From assembly GCF_029873635.1 (NCBI RefSeq), contig NC_080428.1:69523101-69587100 (forward strand): a DNA stretch of 64,000 nucleotides. The letters run 5' to 3'. The translations under genes were made by a program, and so were the position numbers. The notes beneath the pieces are model-generated. The model made no database searches. It was not told where the DNA came from and saw only the letters and a program-made list of their open reading frames with translations. Shown here one piece after another: positions 22,454 through 33,529 of this stretch. Position 1 is the first letter of the stretch, and each line of letters opens with the position of its first letter. This DNA is from Malania oleifera. Taxonomy: Eukaryota; Streptophyta; Magnoliopsida; Santalales; Ximeniaceae.

Positions 22454-25400
22454 TTTTCAGGACTTAAGAGTAAGGATGTAACTGTGGACCTCATCTTATG
22501 TTCAAATAGGAGGTCAAACTAAGCCATGTTTAACTTAATATGCATTCCCCTTCAAATCAACCAGTGCATGTATCGCTATACCTCTCCTGATATGCTATGG
22601 CAATCAATGAATGTAAAAATTACCAATACCTGTCAAGTGTGCACATGTGTGTACTCAGTCACATGCCTCGCGAAAAAATCTGCCCTTAAAGAAGTATAAT
22701 GAAGTTCTGTCCATTTGGGAAGGGAATTGGCTCCCCCACAGGAAACCTAGCATTATCGAACAGTATACCAATAAGAACAACATCAAAACCTAAAATTATT
22801 ATATGATAGGGTCATAATATTACCTTATTTGCATCATTTTGTCTAGAGCATCTTTATGGGATGTCCTGATTTTCTATGTTTGTGTTAATAATTCCACTCT
22901 AATCCCCCAATCCCAGGCCCTTCCCCCCTAATACATATAAAATAAATAAATGATGTTGAACATCAAAATCTTTTAGCACAGAGTTCTCAATTTTGAAAAT
23001 AAGAACATGAAAGATATGTGGTGGTAAATAAAGTGGGAATCAAAATCACAAAAGGGTAGGCAGCAAAAGGGTCAAGTGATGGGAATACAAGGGAGGCATA
23101 GGATTCCCAAATCCTCTCTTTTGCACCTGAGCATGCTCTGCAGAAAAGAGAGGAAGAGAAAGCAAGTTAAGTGAAGTGAAGATCCAGTACCAGTACCAGT
23201 ACCCCATTAAAAAGGCAGCCCTACTATCAAAGGATTGAGGGGGTGGTGACCCACCCGGATGCAAGAATCCCAAGCCGTGAACCCCAACATTCAGATAAAG
23301 CTAAAAATGAGTATTAAAAAATTCACAAGAACATAAGCTCCATATGTACATTTCTTTTCTTTTTCCCCACACGTGGGTCCTTTAAATCCCTAATTTATTT
23401 ATTTATTTTTACATTGGATCAGGGTAACCTTCACAAACGATAAAACACAAAAGAAAAGGTGCAAAAGAAAAGATCAATAGGACAAGAGTTGCATGTTTTT
23501 AGCTTTTAACATAGTGTGCTAAGTTACAATTCTGTTTCTGTCTCTTATTCATACTTTAGATAAATGGGAGATCACCTAGATAGTCATTGCTGATATTGAT
23601 TTAATTTTCTTCTTTGAAGTTTGACCCCGTGATCCATCTGTCTTTGACTTCTCCAGTGAATATATATTTTTTATTGAGATTTTTGCATGTGTGTGTGTGT
23701 GTATTCGTGCATATATTGTGCATAATGCCATGTCCTCATCCTACTTTGAAGGAATCCACCATTTCTAAGAGCTGTTTTGGTTTCTTCTGCAGTAAATTAT
23801 GCAGCCCATAACAGGCATGCATACATACATACCTACATGTGTGTGTACAATATAGCTCCTTGAAATGGTCATGGAAGTGTCAGGGCCTTCATGCAGCAAT
23901 ATAAGGGTTCCCCATTTTCGAAAATATTTATATATCTTGAGTTATAAAACAGTGTAATTACATGAAAACTGCTACATGAATTACTCTTCATCTCCCCCCC
24001 CCCCCCCCCACTTTAATATAATTGTAATTATTTATATCACCACCTATTTAACTTTCAAGAACTATAAATGCATATTGATCTGCTTAATGGGTTTCAATCA
24101 GAAAAGTGGTACGTACTCTGTTTTGCTTTGTTGATTAAATTGTTCTACAATAAACTTTCGTGTAGGGCAAAATACTCCTAGCTTTTCCTGCGTTCTACTC
24201 CTTTTTGCGAGTTAGACTAATTGATTTTTAGTGAAAAAGAAATGGGCAGGAGCGTTTAACTGACCCCATGCATAGTGGCCCTTTAGAGAGAAAAGAAAGG
24301 ATTATCATTTGCAATCACCCATTTCAATTGAAATATATAAGACAATGCACAAACAACAAGAAAATTAGCATGTACTTAGGGAAAAAAAATTAAGCAGGAT
24401 TTGCATTGTATTCTATTGAAAAGGCAGTTCATCTGATAAAGTTGTCCCAGACAACTTGCTTTCCTTTTCCCAAAAACAGTGACACCATGTTAGAGGGGAA
24501 GTTCCCCACATTCCTAGCTATATAAATATATGCATATAGTTTGCAAAATATTTCTCGAAATAAAAATAGTGTTTCCGACTCATAAGACTATTTGCTTTGC
24601 GAGAATAAGAAAAGTATCGTCATAGTATAAGCAGTTTTATTCTTACTTCATTTTTGCAGAAATTATTTTTTTAGACTCAAATTCATGACCAACTGATCAT
24701 AACATATTTTTTAAAATAATCATTATAGAATATGACTTGCTAAATGGATAATATTATTTTGTGTTTAATCAAGTTAGGAGCCAAATTAAGGGAGAAAAGT
24801 ACTGATATGCTATTAGATTTAAGGTCTTTTGATATTCCAGACAATCTTTTCCCTTTATCTTATTTTCTTACCTACCAAACAAAAACTTTCTTATTTAATT
24901 CCCTCCTTCCTCTCTTTTTCTTTTTCTTTTGCTCTCATTTTCCATCCTATCTTCGTATGCTAGAAATGGACCACAAGGATTGTTCATGCATGGACCCTTT
25001 ATTGAGAAGAAGATGGAAATAAAATACAGGGGAAAGAGAAAAGCTTTTCCCTCCACAAAGTGGGAAAAGAGGCATTCAAGAGGTGTAATTTAGATCCTTT
25101 TTGAAGCCAAACAAATTAAAATAAATTACACTTTCGGCTCTTTTTTTTTTTATAACTATTCAATAAACAGATAGTTATAAATATTTTCAAATTGTTTTTT
25201 GCCTTATCATCAATGGCAATGACCCAGCAATATTTATATATTTAAATTAAGATCATCATATTAGAGATAATGCTTTTAAAAGAAAAGGCAAAATATTATA
25301 ACACAACACAAAGACATTGGTAGGAAAAGATTAATAAAATTAAAACATGATAGAATAATAAAGAGGGGCAGCCCACATCCAAACTTCATACTCATAAGTT

Positions 25401-25910
25401 TAAATCATGAAAATAGTTTTTTCAAAGGAAAAATTATTGAGTGTCATGCATAGCATATTAATAAAATTGTAAAATAATTTTAGACTTAGTAAAATAAATA
25501 AATAAGACGGTAGAATACATAAAGCCCTCCTAAATTTTGACAAAAATGTATAAAGCTTGTTTAAGGTTTTACTCTTAAAAGAGCTGTTTTGACATTTGAT
25601 TTTTAGGGTTTTGTTAATTTACTATGAGATAATTTTAACAAACCGATTTCCAAAATGCACAAACTTGATCAATCCAAATAATTTTTTTGGAATATTTTTT
25701 TTAATAATTACATAATCTTATTAATCTCCTGATAGACGCAAACTCTATGGCCAGGATTCTAAAAATGAAATTTTAGCCATTATTATGCTATTTAACAAAA
25801 AGTTATGCTATTAAAATCCAATTAAATTATTTTACAGTAAACTAATAAGGATTTAAATATATTAAAAAATAAATATAGAGAGCAATGTTTAAAATTTTTG
25901 AATTTCACTT
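22451..25910. other. Intergenic
   Basis: No gene supported. Holds three CCAGTA units near 23184-23201, a GT run near 23688-23702, CATA repeats near 23818-23832 and a C16-type run near 23994-24010. Short open frames appear to be chance. Confidence 0.5.
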
Positions 25911-25954
25911 ACCCTATGTTTGGAAAGCTAATGGATTTAAATAGAATATAATAT

Positions 25955-26320
25955 AAAATTATAGGACAGAAGACACTCACTCTTGAGGTTTGGCAAAAAG
26001 ATAAAGAGTTTTCCCAAAGTTTCAAAAATTCAAAAGACTTCTCTTGACGTTTGTCAAAAATAACACAAACCTCCCCTGAGATTTCAAAAATGTCATAGGC
26101 CTTCCTTGAGATTTGCCAAAAAAGATAAAGATCTTCTCTCAAAAAAAATTATATTTTTGTAAAATAAAATGAGAGGTTTGTGTGTTTTTTTTTTTATAAA
26201 TCTCAAGGAAGGTCTTAAAATTTTTGAAATCTCATGGGAGATTTCCGAAAAGTTTGAAATCTTAAGGAAGGTCGTTGTCTTTTTGTTAAATCTCATGAAA
26301 GGTTGGTGTCTTTTGTTTAA
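25955..26320. repeat. Foldback repeat with internal sub-repeats
   Basis: The left arm (to about 26120) is built from repeats of TTGAGATTTGCCAAAAAAGATA-type sequence. The right arm (from about 26165) holds the reverse complement: AATCTCAAGGAAGGTCTTAA and GAAATCTCATGGGAGATTT match CCTTCCTTGAGATTT and CTCCCCTGAGATTTC on the left. The axis is near 26140. Arms may extend weakly to about 25913 and 26395. No coding sequence; consistent with a foldback or MITE-like DNA element. Confidence 0.65.
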
Positions 26321-26395
26321 AATTATATTAATTTTTTTTAAAATTCATTTAAATTCAAATTTAAGGTTCTAAATTTATACTCTTAAGTGCCGGAA

Positions 26396-27494
26396 AGGTA
26401 TTTTTCTATTTATTTTAAATAAAATAAATAATTTTTTTATTTAAAAATAAAAAATGAGTTGAGGTGGAATGGGCCTATGGAGAAAGCCCATTTGTGTGGA
26501 GGGCAGGGGAGGGACAGGCCTAGTCTGATAAAGCGTAGGAGGCTGGGGGAGAGGAATGATAAGGTCATTGAAATTTAGTAGCTAATGATTCGGATTTTCT
26601 TTTTGTTCTGAATGGGAGCCCTAAAAAGGCCCACGTTTTTAATTTTTGGCAGGAAAATAAGAAAGCCGAAGGGAGCGGAGACACATGGCGCCCTGTAATT
26701 GATGAGGGGGCCGCTGCAGGATTCACAAATCAATCAATCATCATCATTATCATTCATCAAAATGGTTTGCTACAACTCGGTTTGTTGTATTGTAGCTGTA
26801 TTGTATCATCAAAGGCAGTGTATGAGCCCCCACCCCTCGCCCTGTCTAATCAATCTCTTTTGGAACTTGGGCCTCTCCACCAAGCCTCCACTTGCATTTT
26901 GGCTGCTTCATTTCCATCTCCACCATCCGTATCATCATCATGCCTTGTTTGGTTTGGCTCTTCCTCCTCTTTTTTCTTTTGCCCTTTTTTTTTACTGCAC
27001 GAAAGTGGGTTCATGATTTGAGTGATTTTAATTGTAAAAATCACTAACCAAGAATAGAATCGAATTTTAACATAATATAGTCGAATTCATCACTTGATTT
27101 TATTATTTTTTTATCTAAATTTTTTATTTTATAGCAATCTTATTCGGTGCATTTTACAAATTGAACATGAGTGAATCTTGTAAGTAGTTATAGCAAATAT
27201 TTTTTCCTACTTGATTTGTGATGAGATAGATTTGTTTTGCATTTAGGTTTTGAATTTTTGTGTTTTGTATATTTTATTTTGTCTTCTTTTAGGTGAAATT
27301 TTTTACAATAAGAAGTATGGGATTGAATAAATTGTTACTTTAGTTGAAAGTAACTTTACCACTTGTCCTCTTGATTTGAACTTGACCGCCAATAGACAAT
27401 TTCATGTAAAGGTGTTGAAGTTTAAAATATAGTGTAGACATCAAACATGCTAAGTGAAGAATTTACATTTACTTTGTATAAGATGGAGTTGATC
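26396..27494. other. Intergenic
   Basis: AT-rich. A small open frame from 26761 (VCYNSVCCIVAVLYH) is not convincing as a gene. Nothing else seen. Confidence 0.5.
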
Positions 27495-27499
27495 CTCCC

Positions 27500-28102
27500 T
27501 GTTGTATTTGTATGTGTGGCTCTTATACTTGTTGGGGCTCATAAACAAAGAAAGAAGAAAAATATATGGATTCACTAGTGCTCAACAGCAGGGACTCGTC
27601 GACGAGTAGATAATGAGAGGGTGAAAGTTGCAAAGTTTTATGAGATACTAAGAGTAAGAAGTCGGAAATATAAAGACTCGTCGACGAGTGTCCTGTTCTC
27701 GTCAACAAGTGGTCTTCTATCTCTTGTTGACAAGTGTCATATTCTCATCAACGAGTGCATCTGGGCTGTGAAAAAGAATTTGAATTTTGAATTGGAATGT
27801 TGGGGTGTTTGGATATTTGGAGGGAAACCTCCGAGTAGTTGTTTTATAGGCCCTTCTAGACATGTTTTGTTTATAGAGAGATCATTGTGTGAAGTATATT
27901 GTGTACTTTCATATTTCTTAGTGAAATTCTTGTGTTGATTGCTCCTATGGATGTAGGCTTTGTTGAACTACGTATATTGTCGTGTTGTCTCTTTATTTAC
28001 TTTCAGAATTCTGGTTGTGTATGAATTGTATCTTGTGGTGCTTTATCATTTGGTGCAAGTTTAATTATTCCATTGTGCATCCTATACTCGACTTCCATAA
28101 CA
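27500..28102 (+). repeat. Element C 5' LTR
   Basis: 603 bp from TGTTGTATTT to CCATAACA. About 72 bp longer than the 3' LTR because of extra sequence at about 27572-27655. Carries five copies of a CTCGTCGACGAG-type motif, two of them perfect 14-bp palindromes (27594-27607 and 27676-27689). Confidence 0.93.
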
Positions 28103-28122
28103 AATTGGTATCAGAATGTTGT

Positions 28123-29083
28123 TATCATGGTGTCGGGTACATCTTCTGCAAGATTTGATATCATCAAATTCGATGGAACCGAGAATTTCGGTTTGTGGCA
28201 GAGGAGAGATTTGATGTCATCAAATTCGATGGAACAGAGAATTTTGATTTGTGGCAGAGGAGAGTTAAGGATATACTTGTGCTACAAGGAATGGTGAAAA
28301 CTCTACATGGTGTTTAATCGGATAATATGGATGAGGCAACTTGGACAGAATTGGAAGCAAAGGTCGTATCTATAATATGCTTGTGTTTGGCAGACAAAGT
28401 TCTCTATCATGTGATGGAAGAGGATTCTCTAGCAGCTATATGGCGAAAGTTAGAAAGTCGGTACATGTCCAAATCACTCTCTAATAAACTTTTTTTTAAG
28501 TAGCGTCTGTAATGGTTTAAGATGGTTGAAGGTTTGAATTTAAATCAACATATCAATGCATTTAATCAAATCATAAGTGATTTGATGCGTGTTGATGTTA
28601 AGTTTGATAAAAATGATAAGGCTTTGATATTACTAAACTCCTTGCCTTCATACTTATGAGAATTTAGTTAGCACTCTTACATGGGGAAAAGAGTCTCTTA
28701 ATCTAGAAGAGGTGACAAGTGTATTACTGAATTTTCATCAAATGTTGAAATATGTGATAAAGGAGAAGGACTTGTCGTGAAAGGTAACAATGAGTGTGCC
28801 AAAGGAAAATCCAAATATGGATCAAGTCAGAAATCTCGTACTCAATCCAAGAAGAAAAAGAATATTTGATGTTATAAATGTGCTAAAAGGCATGTTAAAC
28901 TAGAGTGTCCGGATTGGAATAAAGGAAACACTGAAAAGCATGAGGGTACTTCCAAATCCGCGAATGTGGTTCAAGAAGGAGATTCAGTTTACAGTAAGGG
29001 TGATGTTCTTTTAGTTTTGTCAGGGTCAGATAACCTTACGGACTCATGGATACTTGACTCGGCATGTTCTTACCATATGACTC
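28123..29083 (+). pseudogene. Element C gag and protease start (fossil)
   Basis: Gag begins at an ATG near 28128, close to the primer site, reading VSGTSSARFDIIKFDGTENF. A zinc-knuckle-type segment (CYKCAKRHVKLECPDWNKG-like) lies near 28870-28925, and the protease signature DSACSYHMT near 29055-29082 marks the left edge of the first nested insertion. Broken. Confidence 0.85.
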
Positions 29084-31303
29084 TATTGGAATTGGTGTAT
29101 TCCCAAGAAGGGGGGTGAATTGGGTATTTTAAAATTTATTCCCAGGTTCAATTTAAATTCACATTCAATATAGCTCAACCTAGGGTTTGTCTAAACGAAT
29201 ACTAATTACCCAACAAGAATTTAACTGAGAAAATAATTAGAGCAAGTATGGCAGGTTTATTTTTTCCCAATCATTCAAAATGATAAAACATAAACATTCA
29301 AGTGCAGAAATTTAAATTTCGAAAATTAATTAAAATCAGGCACAAGAAATGTTATCGAGATTCGGCCAACAATGCCTACGTCCCCGCCTCAAACTCACAA
29401 GTAAAAGGATTCCACTAAGTTGCTCACTTGCGAGTGGAGCGACACCGTTTACAACACCTTACTAGGATGGTGCACCTAGTTCTCCTAACTGGGTTTGAAC
29501 CAGTTCGGTGCTCTACTAACTGGGTCTGAGCAAATTTGAGACTATTCACAGGGCTAGTCTCCCTCTTCCGACCACCCGTCGGGAATACAACAGATAATCA
29601 ATAATTTTTGTGTACAAACAAATGTGCTTCAACACTAAGCAGATGATGTACAACAATATGCTCAATACACTCACGTATGATAAGGAATTAACGCTAAAGC
29701 GAGATTAGGTTAATCAATATATCAACTCACAACAATCTATATAACAATATGTATACGTGTGAGTGAGTATGGTCTTTGATTCTAGAAAGTGTATTCACAA
29801 TATAATATCACAGAATCTAGACAACCCTAAGCAAATATATCAACAATATTTTTCAAAGATGTAGCACTATATATGTTCAGGGTTTAAGCTTGCAAAAGAT
29901 TTATCAAATATAGAAAGTTAACTTTCAAGTCTTGTAATTAGTATGCAAAGACTCAGAAGAAAATAAAATGATTTTCCCAATCAATGCAAATCAATCAGAA
30001 AATAATATGGGAAAATTACTAAGAAAACTCTCAAAAAGGATTTTTCAAATGAGCATATAAATTTGAGAGTATTAGCTTAAAAGTAGTGTTTGGAAATACA
30101 CACAGCAATACAGAGATTACTCTTCAATCTTGCAATTAAATTTGCAATAGAGGAGTATTTGAAAATGATACTCTCTTCCTTTTGAAAATGATTTTATTTT
30201 GTAAGAAAATGAGAGAGTATGAACAAATGTGCTTGCAAAATATGGAGTATGAGAAATGGGAGTATGAAAAAATTTGAGAGAATTTTCTTAATCAATTTTG
30301 CTAATCACCTCCCTAATTAGAGCAAATGGAATGGTATATATAGTTTCTCCTCAAAAATAACCATTGGGACTCAAAGGGAATTTTTAGAAAAGTTTAATTA
30401 GAATTTTTTAACCTAATTACCGTGGTTGTTTTAAGTGAACCCAAGAGGTTCGGTCACCCAGTCTTAGGGCCGGTCTCCTAAACAAACACAAAGCTGATTC
30501 TGGGTTTGGGTGATTGAGAGAATCGATTGGTAGGGCCAAGGCGATTTCCCAAACCTTCATAGGTTCGGGCACCCGATTCATGGTTTGAGTTGCTGCTTCT
30601 TGCTATTCGGTCGCCCGAGATCATTTTGAACTAGAGGTTTGGCCTACCGGTGCTGGTAAAAAGAGGCAGCTCTAAGGTTCAGTCAACCGCGGACATTTAG
30701 TTCAAATATGGGTCGGTCACCCGAGCAAGTCAAAGTATTAACTTTTTACTAGTTCAGTCGACCGAGGCATTTTTAACGCCCTATGTTCAGTCGGCTGAAG
30801 CCCTTTCAAAGTTCAATTTAAGTCCTGATTTTATTAGAATTCACCCCTGTTCACATAGGTATTACTTTTGAGTTTATAGGGGATTTTTTTTTATGAAGTG
30901 CTTGGGGACTTAAGGTCAGTCAAAGGCCTAGTCTTTTAAATTAAGCCCAAAAAATATGGCATTGGTCGACCGAAGTCTTTGTTAAATCCATTTTGCCCTT
31001 GAACCTTTTCAGCCCTATGTGAGTAAGTTGTGGCATTTAATCTTAAGGGTAATGGCTCCTATGAGTCAATCTATGGTCCATTGAGCATTCACCCCTATCA
31101 TGCATAAGATGCAATTATTAAAGACCATATAAATATTACAGACCCAAATAAACTGAATGCAATTACAATTTGAAAGATTTGTCTTCATTCCTTTTGCACT
31201 TCGTATATCCATGCCATGCGCCAGGTGATGTTAAATTTTAGCTCCTCATGGCTTCTATTTTATCCTTACCATTCGTGCATGTAAAGTGATAATCCTGCTC
31301 ACG
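29084..31303 (-). mobile_element. Nested insertion C1: solo LTR of a Copia-type family (minus orientation)
   Basis: About 2.2 kb with no coding sequence, interrupting the protease region of element C. Its left end (TTGGAATTGGTGTATTCCCA) and following sequence match the reverse complement of the 3' end of the element E LTR (48150-48681), including the AGGGAGACTAGCCCTG, GGTGTCGCTCCAC and GTAGGC/CCGAA blocks. The flanks gactc (29079-29083) and tactc (31304-31308) form an approximate target duplication; the right edge is uncertain by some bases. A single LTR without interior fits loss of the rest by LTR-LTR recombination. Confidence 0.75.
30447..30975. repeat. Array of TTCGGTCGACCGAA-type motifs in C1
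   Basis: At least eight irregularly spaced, mostly self-complementary motifs: GGTTCGGTCACCCA (30447), GGTTCGGGCACCCGAT (30562), ATTCGGTCGCCCGAG (30605), GGTTCAGTCAACCGCGG (30676), GGTCGGTCACCCGAG (30711), AGTTCAGTCGACCGAGG (30751), GTTCAGTCGGCTGAAG (30785) and ATTGGTCGACCGAAG (30961). Confidence 0.85.
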
Positions 31304-31399
31304 TACTCAATGTATAGGTAAGATACTTTGTATTTTTTATAATCAACTAAACAAGGAGTGGTTTCAATTCTTATGGGTAATGATGTTTCTTATAAGATC

Positions 31400-32560
31400 A
31401 TTGGCATAGGAAACTTTAAGATAAAAATGTTTGACAGTATTGTGAGAACCTTGAGTAATGTGAGACACATATCGTAGTTAAGAAAGAGTTTGAATTCACT
31501 TGGCACCTTGGGTTGTAATGGTTTCAACTATAAGTTCGAAGGTGGGGTTATGAAAGTATGGAAATGTAATATGACGGTGATGAAAAGGCAAAAGCTAGAT
31601 GGGAATATCTACACATTGCAGGATACTACTGTTGTAGGTGGAGTTGTAGTCGTAGATGTTGAATCTGATGAAACAGTTTTATGGCATATGCGTCTTGCGC
31701 ATATGGGGTTACATGGTGTGAAGGAACTACACAAAAGGAAACTCTTGAAAGGTATAAAATTGTGTCAGCTGGGCTTTTGTAAGATTTGTGTTCTTAGAAA
31801 ACAAAACAAGGCAAAATTCAAGTCAACTATTCATAAGATGAAAGATATTCTTGATTATGTGCATTACAATGTTTAGGGTCTAGTTAGAGTAGCATCAAGT
31901 GGTGAACATGTGCATTATGTGAGTTTTGTTACTCACGAAAAGTCAGGGTATACTTCATATGGCACAAGTCTGATACGTTTGTCAGGTTCAAGCTGTAGAA
32001 GACTAAAGTGAAAAACCAGACAGGAGGAGAATCAAATATCTAAGGTCGGACAATGGGACCAAGTACGCTGATTCTCGATTTATGGAGTTTTGTGAGCAAC
32101 AGGGCATTAAGAGACACTTTACCGATCGCTGGAAACCTCAACAAAACGGTGTGGCTGAAAGGATGAACCGAACTCTAAATAAAAGAGCTCGGTGTCTCAG
32201 ACTTAATACAAGTCTACAGAAGAACTTTTGGATCGAGGTAGTTAGTATGGCTTGATGGCTTGTTTTCTGATAAATCGATCACCGACGGCATTACTAGAGG
32301 GTAAAGTGGCAGAAAAGGTATGGACGGGAAATGTAGTAGACTACTCCGAATTGAAGGTATTCAGGTATCCAGCCTATGTTCACGTGTCTAGTGAGGAGAG
32401 ATCAAAGCTTGGCCCAAAATCTCGATGTTACATCTTTTTGCGATATCAAAAGGGTGTGAAGGGGTACAAGTTGTGGAATCCAGTGGAAAACAAGGTGGTG
32501 ATTAGTAGGGATGTAGTCTTTGATAAGAAGGCTATGGTGAAGCATACTTAAGATTGTGAT
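31400..32560 (+). pseudogene. Element C pre-integrase and integrase region (fossil)
   Basis: Pre-integrase reads WHMRLAHMGLHGVKELHKRK and then CKICVLRKQNKAKF. Integrase-core landmarks follow (CEQQGIKRHFTDRWKPQQNG-like near 32090-32150). The C-terminal part reads KLGPKSRCYIFLRYQKGVKG and VVISRDVVFDKKAM. Broken. Confidence 0.85.
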
Positions 32561-32605
32561 GAACAGAAATAAGATTCAGAAAACTGGGGCAATGATAAAC
32601 ATGTT

Positions 32606-33181
32606 GTGCAGGTGGAGTTAGAAACTCAGGGCAATGGCAATGATCATGGTCCTTTGGTTGCAAAAAGTTCTAGTTTGAAAAACCATCAAGTTGATAATCT
32701 TCCTATACAGAGATCCAAACGCACTATTAGACCTCCGCCAAGGTATGAATTTGAAGAGTTAGTTTCTTATGCTTTTCTTATTAATAACAATGATCCAACT
32801 ACATTTCAAGAGGCAGTATACGACCAGGAGAAAAGTAGATTGATGGGTACAATGATTGAGGAGATGGAATCACTACATAAGAATCAAACTTGGGATTTGG
32901 TGGAGCTTCTAGATGGGAAGAGACCGATAGGTTGCAAATGGGTATATAGGAATAAGGAAACAATTTCAGAAAAGGAATGAGAAAAATTCAAGGCAGGGTT
33001 AGTGGCAAAAGAGTACTCACAGAAGAAAGGAATTGACTATGATGAGATCTTTCCACCTGTGGTCCAACACACTTCTATCAGGATAGTGTTGGGGTTGGTA
33101 GCCCATTATGATCTTCATTTGGAACAAATGGATGTGAAAACGACATTTCTTCACGATGACTTTGAGGAACAGATTTATATG
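32606..33181 (+). pseudogene. Element C reverse transcriptase, first part (fossil)
   Basis: The sequence RSKRTIRPPPRYEFEELVSY precedes reverse transcriptase. GCKWVYRNKETISEKE, then KGIDYDEIFPPVVQHTSIRI and DVKTTFLHDDFEEQIYM, are standard Copia landmarks. The second nested insertion begins directly after this point. Confidence 0.88.
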
Positions 33182-33186
33182 GTACG

Positions 33187-33445
33187 TGTAACGACCCGAA
33201 AAATAATGGTATTTAAATAATAAAGAGAGAGGGAAACGGAACTAGTATCAGAAGGAGGCAGCCGACTTTGTCGACGAGAAGATACCAAAAGTAGAATTTG
33301 GGCTACTCTAAATTTCTTCGACGAAGGGCAGGGTTTGTTGACAAAATTACTTAAGGACTCGTCGACGAGATGACGTGGCTTATTGACGAATCTCGTAGTA
33401 TAAATAGTAAAAACTCATATTTTTATCCTATTTCAGCGCAAATTA

Positions 33446-33529
<84 letters not shown>

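Noticed and set aside
22322-22522. 66-codon open frame across a CT tract
   Set aside because: Low-complexity translation (Leu-Ser repeats); no splice or homology support.
24744-25022. 92-codon frame (MDNIILCLIKLGAKLRE)
   Set aside because: AT-rich, contains a T-rich derived Phe run, no homology recognised; probably chance.
26761-27021. Overlapping small frames starting MVCYNSVCC and MLQLGLLYC
   Set aside because: Two frames equally open, hydrophobic low-complexity sequence, no splice signals or recognised family.
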